A stretch of 28,423 nt of DNA from Chrysochromulina parva (Eukaryota; Haptophyta; Prymnesiales; Chrysochromulinaceae): assembly GCA_002887195.1 (NCBI GenBank), contig PJAB01000378.1, forward strand, positions 1 to 28,423. Direction: 5' to 3'. The translations under genes were made by a program, and so were the position numbers. The first letter of the stretch is position 1. Each line of letters starts with the position of its first letter. Below, in pieces: positions 9,401-21,400 of this stretch. The notes beneath the pieces were generated by a model, which saw only the letters and a list, made by a program, of their open reading frames with translations, was not told where the DNA came from and made no database searches.

Positions 9401-12400
9401 GCCTCGATGCGCTGCGTGAGCAGGTCGAACTCGGTAGGCAAGCCGCGAAGCACGGCCACGACCGGCCGCTCGGCCCATTGCGTCGCATACCGACGGCGGC
9501 ACCCACACAGCCGTGTGAAAAAGTGCTGCCGCTCTCCGAGCGTGTTGAGCTGTAGCGCCTTGACGAGGCTCGAGAGCTCCGACGGCTCAAAATACATCTC
9601 CCCGTCGAGGAACCTTGCGAGCTGTATCACGAGCTCACGCTGGAAGGCAGGACCGGCCTCAAATTCGAGCGATGACTCGAGTATCGTGCCGCCCATGGGC
9701 ATGGAACGCAGCGCGATGGCCGTCGCCGCGCCATCGATGAGGTTCTGCTCCTCGCGCGCGTGCATCACGCGACGCACCGTCTCGGCCTCCGCCAGCGAGA
9801 GGAGCACGAAGCGACGTCCGTTGTCGTAGCAGCGGAACTCCTTCGAGAGCAGCAGCTTCTTCGCTCCTTCGAAGTCGAGCGTCAAGTTGGGCGTCGAATC
9901 GTCCGCAAGGCTCGTCACCGCTCGCACGGCGGTGCGCACCTCCTGGTCGTCAAACGGCCGGTCGAATGTCTCGCGCAGCAACAGCTGGATCGCACGCATG
10001 GGTAGCCGCCCCGAACGCGGGAACTTCAGCAGGTCGAAGACCTTATTCATCGCGTCTTCGAGACTGGCGGACAGCTTCGTCGTCGTCGCCTTGCCCGCTT
10101 CGTCGTCGGCTGCCGGGAGCTGGTCAGCATCGAGATCGCGCCCGTGGGGCATCGGCTGACGCCGATTGGGCATCCACTCGAGCATGATCGTCACGTTGCG
10201 CAGCCGCCGCTCGCCGCTCCACCGAGGGTCGAAGTAGTTGGTCGTGAGGAGCAGGTCCTCGTGTCTCACCTTCCCGTCGTCGCCGAGCCGGTCCGCGAGG
10301 AGCAGAGGCTTGCGACCGAAGAGCCGAAACTTGGAGGCGGGGTAGAAGAAGCGATAGGACTCGGGCGCATCGCCCGAGTCTTGTGAGAGCGCGCCCAGCT
10401 CACGCAGCTGCTCAAAGGGCCACGCGCGCCCTTCCTCGCCGTCGCGTGCGTACTTGACATCTACAAACTTCTCCATCTCGGTCTGCTGCTCGAGCTCCTT
10501 TTGTTGCTCCTTCTGCTGCTCGCACTCCATGCACTGCTCGAGCGCTCCTTGCTGCACGGCTGAGTCGCCCGAGGCGAGCCCACGCATGTTGCGGTATAGC
10601 TTGCCGATGATGCTCTCCGATGAAAGCTCGCCGATGATAGCTTGCCGAAGACGTGGCTCGTCCGCATTGCGCTCGCTCTCGGTGAGCTCTTTGAGCTGCT
10701 CGACGAGCTCCTCCTCATGCTGCCAGTACTTGGGGTCAGCCTTTTTCACCCACGTGGAATGCGGCTTGATGCGCTCCGAGAAGACCTTGGCCACCGGCTT
10801 TGGCTCGAGCCACTCGCGTGGGACGACCAAGTCGACGCGCTCACGAAAGGCCATGAGACCATTGTAGAAGTCCTTCGATGGCGGCGGTACGTCCTCGATT
10901 GTGTTCTGCTGGTGAGCATGGAGGAGCTCGACAAACGCCGGGCAGCGCCACACATCCGAGAGGTTCTGGAGCTGGAGCATCTGGAATTGAATCTTCTCGG
11001 AGCGGAGCTGCTGCAGCTGCAGCCATGCGGCCGTCGCGACCGGCGCATTGGAGTGAAGCTCGCTCGTTTCCAGCAAGGACTTCGACGGCTTGCGGAGTAA
11101 GCCTTTCAAGCTTGGGAGCCTTTCAAACTTGGGGTGCAGCGAGCCGTTGATGAAGCTCTCATACGTCTCTCGGCAGCTGCCAGCATACTCGCCGTCGATG
11201 TACAGGGCAGGGAAGGTCGCACTGCCATTCTGCAGTCGCGTAAACTCGAGAAAGACCGGGTGGTCACATGGGGCCGAGTGGATGAGATGCGGCCCAACGT
11301 GACGCTTGAGCCGTTGGGAGCCTACAAGGACGTAATGCGTCGCGCCCGGCACGAGATGCTCGAGCAGATGGATGAGTGAGTCGCAGTGCGAGCTTGGCTC
11401 CGTATGGAAGACGACGAGAGTCTTTCCATCGGTGTGCTTTTTGATCGCGTGTATCTCGTCGGTCGACGCCTCCGTCGATTTGGACTGATGCTGAGGCTCC
11501 TGCGAGTCCGCCTCTTTGACTCTGGCCTCTTCATCTCTGGCCTCTTCATCTCTGGCCTCGAAGGCAACTTCCTTAGCGCGCTGGATCTTGAGCATGTCGC
11601 GACAGACGAGCTGCCACACCTCAGGCGTGAGGAGGAGGGAGCACGTCTGCCCCTTGGCGATGCCACGCATGCGGTACGCCCCCTGAGCATAGTCACGCCA
11701 CGTCGAGTCCTTCCCGAGCGTAAGGATGGCCTTGGCGGTCAGCGCGTGGCCTATGTCCATGCCGGTCGTGTGCATTTGGTCATAGAAGCAGAAACGCTCG
11801 CTCGGCTTGAGGGACGACTCCTCAAGGCGCAGGACAGTCCCCACGCCACGCAGATAGATCATCTTCTGATCGGACTTGTCCAGGAAGACGACGCCCTTGG
11901 TCTTCTCTACGCCGCCGAGGTAGTGTGGCTGTGAGACGAGCGCGGCGGCCACCTCAAGATTTGTCTTGCCCGTGATCAGAGCTCCTACATCGATTAGCGC
12001 ATTGTAGGACACGCCCTTGTGGTGCTTCTCCTCATCCGCGATCCAATCGAGGACTGAGTCCGCTGTCCAATCTTTTGGCAGCAGCGAGGCACCCATGATG
12101 TTCGCCGAGGTGAGCGTCGACACGATCTCTCCCTCCGAGCCTGGCTCGAACTCGCACTTGCCGCCATTGAACTCGCGCGGCAGCAAGTCGCTCGGCGTGC
12201 CTGAGAAGCCAATGCGCCGAGAGAAGAGCATCGCACCGCCCATGTCGACCCCACTCGAGGACAGCTTCACGTCCTGGAACTTCATGAAGAAGGGGAAGCA
12301 TATCTCGGAGAGGTACCAGTGAATAAACTCGGGCAGCAGGCGGAAGGCGCTGAAGAGTGGCTCCGTCTGCAGCCGATCGGAGCGATCGAGAAACTGCAGC

Positions 12401-15400
12401 GGCATTACGACGAGCTTCCGCGGCTCGGTCGGAGCCAGCTTCTTGCTATCGTGGTCTGGAGGCGGCGCTGCCACCACTGGCGTGGGGGGCTCGGCGTCTG
12501 CACCGGCGGCTGTCGAGTCCCTGGCGGCCTTGTTCGCGTCTGTCGAGTCCCTGGCGGCCTTGTTCGTGTCGGGCTTGGCCACCTCGCCGCCGCACAATTG
12601 GACCCACTCCGCGTAGAGCTCGGCCGACGGCCGCTCGTCATAACGGCCAGTCTCAGACTCAAAGTCCTGCATGAGCTTCTCGATCGCCTCGCCGAAGTCC
12701 TCCTCACGCAGTCCCTCGATGCGGTACGCGAGCGTTGTGAGGCCGATGACCACGTCCGGCTGCGCAAACTCGGACGCCGGCGCGGGCACGTCCTTGGAGA
12801 TGAAGGGGATGGCGAGCTTGGCACGTGAGCGCGGCATCAGCGGATCGTTACGCCTCGCATGCGCGAGGTCCTCCTCGTTCATCACGCCAAACGTGACACG
12901 GTCGATCTTCTTGAGTGCGTGCGGAAGGAATTGCGTGACCCAGTCGGCCGAGAGGTTGAGCATGGCCCGTGCATGCTCGCGAAGATCCTTGAAGCGCTGG
13001 CGCAGCTCTGGGTTTGCAAGCGCGGCGGGTGCGCGCGTGACAAACCCGACGACGTCATCATCGCTGAAACCTTTCTTATCGACTTCACTCCGACGCAGCA
13101 AGGGCAGCAGCCACAACGCCATCAGCTTCTGCATCGACAGCTTCTGCACATTGTACTGTTTGACGACCTCACGCACCTCCGGCTCATCCCGGGACTCGAT
13201 GTAGAAATCCTCACGCAGCAAGATCATGTGCGGGGTCTGCTGCAGCGCAGTCGTTTCGAAGCCAAGGCGGAGGGTGGCGGCGATCGCTTCCATCAGAGGA
13301 AAGAGCTTATTCTCGCACTCGTCGTCGCCAAGGGAGCCGGTCAGTCGCTTCGGCATGTCTGCACGCGTGGCATATTTGGTACGACTCGCGACGTCTTTGG
13401 CAAAGAGCAGCGCGTCGAAGAGCACGGCGGGCACCTGCCACCGCTGCCCGCCGTCGGTGAAGTCGAGGCGCTCCTTCTTTCCGATGGGGAAGTTGAGCTC
13501 GGACTTAAGCGGATGCAGTACGAGATCCACCTCGTCCATGATGCAACAGCCTGCACGCATCAGCTTGAGCAGACTCGCCCACACCTCGACCGAGGGGCGC
13601 AGCTCGGGGTTCCTGTATCGCGCATTCGAAGAGTCGGTGGCGATCGTGAGCGACTCGATAAAGTTGAGATGTAGCGACTTGATCGCCTGCGGCGTCGTGA
13701 CGACCACGGCGGACCTCTCCTTGGCGGAGACCATCTTCGCTTCGAGTGCCGAGGTGCCCGCTGTCGAACGCTCACACGCAAACGTGTACACGCGCTTCTG
13801 TATCGCCGAGGAGAAGGTGGTGCGCAAGATGTTGAACGACATGGGCAGCAGCGCAGCGGGCATGCATTGGACCACCAGGTATTCTCCCTGCGCGAGCATC
13901 AGCGAGATGAGAGGAGACACGACCGAGGTCTTGCCGGCTCCCATGATCATCTGCTTGACGATCGAGCGCTGACGCTCGTCGGGAGCGCTGGCGGCACGCA
14001 CGCAATCGAGAACGAGGTCCACCTGTCGCGCTCGAAGCTGCAAGCTCCAGATAAATTCGAACGCCAGGAAGCGCGGGTCGATGGTGCGTCCCGAAGCGGA
14101 CCTCGTAGCCACCGTTTGCTCCTTATACTCCTTGGCGCGGGCCTCGTCCCATTTCTCTTTGCGGACCTCTTTGCGGACCTCGATGTCGAGCTCCGTGTAC
14201 TCGCGCCCAGTGCGAAGCATGGTGACGAGGCGGTCGGCCTTCAGTTGCAGCTCGACCGCCGTGGCCTTGCTTACGGGCGTCGAGCGCTTCGCCAGCTGAT
14301 CCCGCACCTTAACGATGAGCGTCACCACATCGGCTGCCGCGTCGAGAGCTCGGTTGGCGTGCACGACGCGATTCGCACGGAGCAGCATCGTCGCGAGAAG
14401 GTTCTCGATCTCTCTCATCGTCGCTTCTGAAAGGAACGGGTTGAGCTTCTGGAGGTCGTCGAAGTGCAGGCGCGAGAGGAGGCAGCCTACGAGGTACTGG
14501 AGCCATAGCAGCGACTCGTGACGCGAGTGGCGGAGCAGCAGAAAGCGGTAGGCGTCGGCGGGCGCGTAGCTGGTGCCCGTGGCCTTCGTATCGACGCTGT
14601 TGGCCGTCTGTAGCAGCACCGTCTGAGCGCGGGCCACGTATTGACGATCCTCGGCGGCCAGCTGGCTCAGCTTCGCCTGGATGAGCTGCACAGCTACGAG
14701 GATCCTTGACAGCTCGGCGTCGGCCGTTGACAGCCGCTTGTGCACACGATCGAGGCTCCCATTCAGACCGGCTAAGGTGCTTGTCCTGCTGTCGCGGCCG
14801 ACGAACCTCGCAAAGTCCTCACCGATGCGCTGGATGTAGTCAATCGAGTTGCGCGAGCGGGCCTCTGGATGGAGCTTGATGTCGAAGTTGCCATCAAACG
14901 GGTTGTTTTGCGTCTCGTCCACACGCGGTGCTCGTGACGGCTCAAGCGCGCCTCCTGCCGTGGGCTCGACTAGTAGTGGTGTGCAGAGCAGCTGTCGCAG
15001 CGTGTCCGCGGCTGCGGCGTCGTTTGTCACTCCTTCGAGCTCCACACTGTGAGAGATGATGAGACTGTCTCGTGCGTAGTCCGTCTGCTCGGTGCACGGT
15101 TTGTGCGCGTGCCGGGTGATCCCGCCGCCCAGATTCGGCTCGACAGCGCCCTTGAGGGCCCCAGTCCACAGCATGGTGAGTTGTGTTTCGCCGTCATCCG
15201 CCTTGCAGACGATGCGATGGAGCTTGAGGGTCGTCTCCTCGGCAGGTTCGGGCAGCGTGCCGTCGGGCATTTTGTCACCCGTGGCCAACGGTCGGTATGG
15301 CTCTGGGAAGAGCGGCGGGTGCAGCAGCAAGTTCAGGCCTCTCGTGATCATCACCGGCGGCCGAAAGCCCCGCGGCGGCAGTGATTCGGCAAGAAGGAAG

Positions 15401-18400
15401 CCCAGCTTTGCGCCATTCGATTTGAAGTTGGCGAGCTTGACGAGGGTCTCTTGTGCCTTGTAGAGCAAGCGCGACAGCGGGTCTTCGTGCGAAAAGGCGG
15501 GGTTTGACGTATCCCAGCCAGAGTACTTGATGGTCCACGATCGGTATGAGCGCGTGTCGGCCCACTTGGGCATGGTGCTGCACACCCACGGGTTGCGCGC
15601 GAGCGTGTTCAGCACGGACGAGAGGATCGACTTCTCGCCAGCGTCTTTGAACAGGATGAGGAGAAGCGTCGCAAATGTGTGGTTGCACCGGGCGGCCGCT
15701 TCCTTGTTGCCACTGAAATTCACCTCCGAAGTGCCCGTGAGCAACTCATACACGTACAAGAAGGAAATGGTTAAATAATCGTCGCCCGTCAGACCCGTTT
15801 CACGCTCCATCACTTGGTGCGCGAGCGCGATCGCCAACTCTTTGCCAACCATGGCGGATCGCCAGGGATGGTGGCGAATCTGCCCGCCGGAGCCACTCTG
15901 CTTTGTATAGTCTCCGTTTGGCGCGCCGTCAAGCCGCCACGTAATCCAATGCGCGAAGCCGTCCTTTGGCGGCTTAACCGAGCGGACTGTGCACGTCGCC
16001 TCATGTACGCCAGCGGCCCAGGTGCTTTTATCGGTCGCACGCTGTGCCTTCTCCTCGTCACGCACGCGCTCCAGGAGCTGCTCTCGGTTCCACAGCACGT
16101 CTTCGAGCACCTCCGGCAATTCGGCCCTTCCCTGGCGGCGTTCGAGGTCGAGGAAGTAGTGCAGAATGTCCTCGTCGGTCGCGCGCAGGTTGGTGTGCGC
16201 GAACGCGACGCGCACGTCCTTCAAGTAGTCCATCATCTCCTTGCGATCGTCGAACTCGTGCGTGCCCGACAGTTGGTCGGTGATGATCCGCTGGACACGA
16301 TTCTTCTTCTCCTTGTCGTCAAGAAGCTCCTTGGTCTTGTCAGAGACGAGCTTCAGCTTCTTGAGCTCCTCTTGGCACAAGAGCAGTGCGGTGCGCTCCT
16401 CCTTATCGGCAAGACGGCAGCGCGCCTGCACGTGCGACAGCTTGGTGATGTATGCGGCCTGCTCTTTCCGCATGTCCCACGGTAGCCGGATCTGAGCGTC
16501 CGCCTCGGCGAGCATGATCTTGATGCGCACCGCGTGCAGGTCCGGATGGCCATCCTTCAAGACTCCGAGGAGGTTGAAGATCTGCTCCTCCTCCTTGGTC
16601 ATCGCGCCGTCGGTCGAGATCGAGCCGATCAGCGTGGACGCCCCGGCGTAGTCGCGTGCTTGGATCCGTAGGACGAGCAGGTACAAGGCCGACGCGAGGC
16701 TCGGAGGCTGCAGGAAGGCATTCGACACGTGGATGGGGTACGAAAAGTACTTGGTCTGAGCAGTCGCGTGCCACTTGGCGCCTTCTTCCCCTTCACGGAC
16801 GAGCACGAGGTCGGTGCTGAATGGTTGGTCCTGGACGACCGGGCGCACCATCATCACATTCGGCACGACAATCGTGTACTCCTCGTTGGCGGAGCAGAGC
16901 AGCAGCGCGTGCGGGATGCTTGCCGCGAGCGCACGCGCCGGCCCGGCCACCTGCCTGTCGAGGCCGCTGCCACCTCGCTCGACGCCACTGGACGAGAGGT
17001 CGGGCACGAACTGCCGATCGTGATCGGTCGAGTAGAGTCGATATTCGCCGCTCGGCAGCTCACGCTCCACTCTGAGAGTAAGCTTGAGACGCGGCAGCTC
17101 GATGATCTCCGGCACGAGCTCAAACGGCGCGTCGATGCCGGACGCCCACGTGAACTCATCCGCTACGACGGCCGGCGCACCTTCAGCGCGCCACATCCGC
17201 CCCCAGCAGAGAATGTGCGAGAGGGCCTCCACGCGAGAGAGGGTGCGCGCGAGAGAAAGCAGTTGACTCCCTTCGACGGCGTGGCACAGCGACATCAGCA
17301 CATGGTGCTCTTGCCTCTTCCGTTCAGGGTACTTGCGCTCGATGCGTCCAAAGGTACGCGAGCCTGCAAAGGTGGCGCAAACGGCGTGCTCGTGAGGGAG
17401 CGTGAACAGCGTCACCTTGAGAGTGTGCCGGTACGCCTCTCGTTTCTGCGGCATCAATCGAAAGTCGCGGTTCTTTTGCTGCTGTTCTCGCAGTACCGCC
17501 TTGTCGAGATTCTGCTCTTTGATGGCCTCAGGCTTCGGGTAGCCGCGCAAAAGCCGCGGTTCGTTGACGTCCTGATACATATCATGAGCGTCGAGCAGCA
17601 CCGTGGGCAGAAGACCGTACAGCAGCCGCGAAGGCAGCAGCTGCTCCTGGTGCTCATCCTCCTGCTTCTTCCGTCGAAACCGCACGCGCTGCTCGTACGT
17701 GTCCGCTTCCTTTTCCGCTCTCTCCAGAAAAAACTCCGCCCGAGCGAGCGCACTTAGAAGATGAGCAGATTTTCTAAGAGACGACGTAAGCTCCTTTGCA
17801 TACCTCGCCAACTTCTTCGCCACATCAGAAGTGCTCGAAAGCGGCGTAAGGACCCACCGCTCACGCCGATGGCCGTGGTGGCGCGTCAGGTGCAGCGAGA
17901 CACCATCGGAGCTGTCGATTGCCATGCCAACGGCGTCGCCGCGCTTAACCGGCTTCTGGCTGCGAGTACGAGCGTTGAGAGTCTTCATGCTACCGACGGC
18001 TGCGTACTTGCGCTGTCGCGACATTTTATCCTCGTCATCCACGACCTCTTCGAAGGCGAACTCATCATCGTCATCAACATTAGATGGTGCGGCGGTCTCC
18101 ACCCGCCCAAGAAACGGCAGGCCTTTCTTTGGCGACTGGCCTGGTCGCTGCACGTACATTGTGTATCGCTCACTCGGAGGCTCTAGGTGGAGCTCCTCCC
18201 ACCACTCTCGGCGCTTCCCGTCAGAGCTACCGTCACGAGAGCTATGCTCCTCCTTGTGCAGCGGCTTAGTCAGCACGTCATCCTTGCCTGACACAGGCTG
18301 GAACGTGACGTCGAGCTGCTCCTCACCACTCTTTGACCGTTCTGCATGACATAGCACAAGAGGCGTACCAGTCTGCACTGACACGAGAAGCAGGTCGCCG

Positions 18401-21400
18401 CCTTCATACGGCAGCCGCTCGGGAGTCACGCCGGCCGCCGCCACGACCACGTGGTTGGTCAGGTTGTGGGGTTTCGAAGGTGTGAGAGTCGAAACGTCAC
18501 CAGCAAGCACCGTGCAGCGCCTCTTGGCATCGGCCGCAGCGCCGGGCGACACGGCACGTGCGATTGCAATCGCTGGCACGTCCTCCGATGGTGGTGGGTA
18601 CGCCCATGGCGCCTCGCCAAAGTTGATCCCAAATTTGGTGTTCTTGGGTACAATGAGTGCGGCATGCACACCTTGCTGCATCGCCGCCGCACGCACTTGA
18701 TCCTTCGGCCAGACCGTCACCCAAGCGCCGTTCTTCGCAAAGTATAGAGCGCCCGTGTCGACATCGGCCGCGATGCTAAGCACGTCACCGTCAGCCCATT
18801 TAGACCATTCAGCCTGATCCTCGCGCAGTGGTACCCCTTGGAAAGGCTCCTTTCGTATGCTCGCCGCATTGAGCACGAGGAGCCAGTCGGGAGATGGCCG
18901 ACACACAATGCCAGTTATCTCATACTCCTCGTGTCGCACATTGCGTTTCTGTGCGCTGTCCCACGTGTCGCCAATTGCGCCAGCATCGATGGAAACTAGT
19001 CTACCCTCGTGGGCGCGGCCGTCCATAAACACTGGCGTCGCTGTCGGACCTGGGATCTTGAACGCTGCCATCTTCGTGTGTCCATCCTCGTGCACCGCAA
19101 ATATATACGTTTCTGGCTCACGAGGATGAAGGAGACCAGAAACATTCGGAATGGTCTTGCCGCTCATGAAAATGCCGCTCATGGTACCAGTCACCATCAT
19201 GCCGCTCGCCGGCGCGGGCGCGGGCGTGCCTTTGTTGACGTGGCCCATTGACCTCTCCAACCCACTCTCGTTTCCGCTCTCATCGTCCCTTTTTTGTTCC
19301 TTGGTCCCAACGCTCTTCTCATCCGACGTTGGCGCTTTAGCATGCGCGGCTGTCGACGGCTCCTTGTCGCCCCACTGGCACGCGTCAAGCTTCTGGAGAT
19401 CGCCTCCGCACAGCAAAAAGGCGAGCTTCATCACGTGTGTGCTCGCATCAATCACCGGCATGTCGCCCGCCGCACTGCACTTGATGGTCACATTCTCATC
19501 CGATGCTCGCGTTGTGAGATCGTCCACGTGTAATTGCCGCAGCTCGTTCAAGCGGCCGACGAACCAATCAAAGTCGCCTTCGCAGCCGTGCGGTCGTGGT
19601 TCACTCAGTGCCGCGTACATCTGCTCCAAGTGCGCACGGTCCATAGGCGCATCGGCTGTCAACGCGCCGCCCGCCGCCGTCTCTTCCTTCGCCGTCCCAT
19701 CACGCCCAAATGTGCTCGTCACCCAGCCGGCACAAAAGTCGCCGGCTTCATCGGCAACCGACACGCTGCAGATGACGACTTCGAACATGACGCATCCGTG
19801 TGTCACAAGTTCTTTGAGCCCGACGGTTAGCGGCCCTTGTGCCTCCCAGCTCTCAATGCCGTCATCGTATTCGGCGACGCTAGTAATTTGATAGAGCGTC
19901 GGCGCGACCGTGTCCGCGCCTGCCGCTGCGCCCAAAGCTGCCACTTGTTTGCCGCTTGTTTGCCGCTGCTGTGTTGCGCCCAGAGCTGCCACGCGCTCCA
20001 AGAGCTCGAGCGTACCTTTGAGAGTTGCCTGGCGCGAACGGAGCATCGCAATCACGTCGGCTGGCGGCGGATCCCGCAGAGAAGCCTGCGAGCCTGCATC
20101 GTCGGCGTCCTGGGCCTCCTCCTGGTCCTCCTCCTCGGTGGGGCGCGGGCGACTCCAGCTGCCCTCGATGGGTGCCCACTCATTCGCGCCCTCGTCCTGA
20201 GTCCACGTAGGCAGAGCTTCGGGTGGCGTCGCGCGCGTCGCCGCCACGTGGCCGCTCGCGCCGAGGGTGCCGTCGGGTGTCGCGTCAGGACGCGCGTGGT
20301 CGAAAGCACGCTCAGCGGCGGTCGCGCCATGATCGACTTCAGCGGTAGTTTTGCGGTCGCGACAGCGTAAGATCACGAGCGAGGGATCGGACGGTGGCGG
20401 AGAGTATTCTTCGAGCGAGCCCTTGAACTCCGCGTCCATCGCTTCATGCCGCGCCCAGAGGGGCCACGCTGTCTTCCGGTCGTCAGGAGACGGCAGTAGG
20501 CCATGCATGGTGCACGTGGCATTCGATGTGTACTCGAGCGAGCGAAAGTACCTCCGGCCGTGCGAGCGCAGCATGTACACGTGCACCATCCTCTGCGCCT
20601 TGAAGATGATCGCCTCCTTCCACGGCTTCTTATGATCCGGATGGAAGCCAATAAGGATCGCCGTTTGTGCGCCCTCGGGAAGGGACTCATCCTTCGTAGG
20701 GAAGTACCACTCGAGGGGGCCCTTTGGCAGTTTGACAAAGTGGGCATCGCGGCACGGCTCGAAGACTGAACCCACCCATTTCTCAGGCTCGAGAAGCTCG
20801 TCAGGCTTATACAATCGGCCGGGTGCCATGGGGGGAAGGTCCGGGTCACCATCCCATGCTTGCACCACCAACGGGTGCGAAATGAGACGGCGGTTGCGCA
20901 TGTGCTCGTTGTTGGCGAGCACGGCGCACTGCATGGGCATGCCATCCTTCCCGAAGAGGTCCTTAATGTCGTTGTCGGCCGCTATGTCTTCTTCGAGCGC
21001 CTGTAAGTGCTCGCCACGGGTGCAAACCTGCAGCAGCTGCAGATTGACCTCGACGGGGAGATCGCGCTCCGTGATGAAGCCTATCTCCTCTTGCACTAGC
21101 GGCTCAATCACTTTCCCCGCGGTGTCCTTCTTCAGCCGTGTGATCTTGGCGGAAAAGCGGCCGCGGTTGGCCGGCTCCTGGTAGGCAGACCATTCCGTCG
21201 CGTATCCTTCAGTGCCGGTACCAGCGACAAATACTTTATGCAAGAGCCGCTGAATTGCGCCGTTCCACTTGCACCGCTCGCTCTGAAGCGTCAGGCCTTC
21301 CGCGTGCTTGATCTGCGCGTTCAGCCATTCCACGATTTCGCGCCGCCGCAGGTGCATGATCTCCCAAATTTGGTTCTCGGGCACGAGAAGCCCCACGTCA

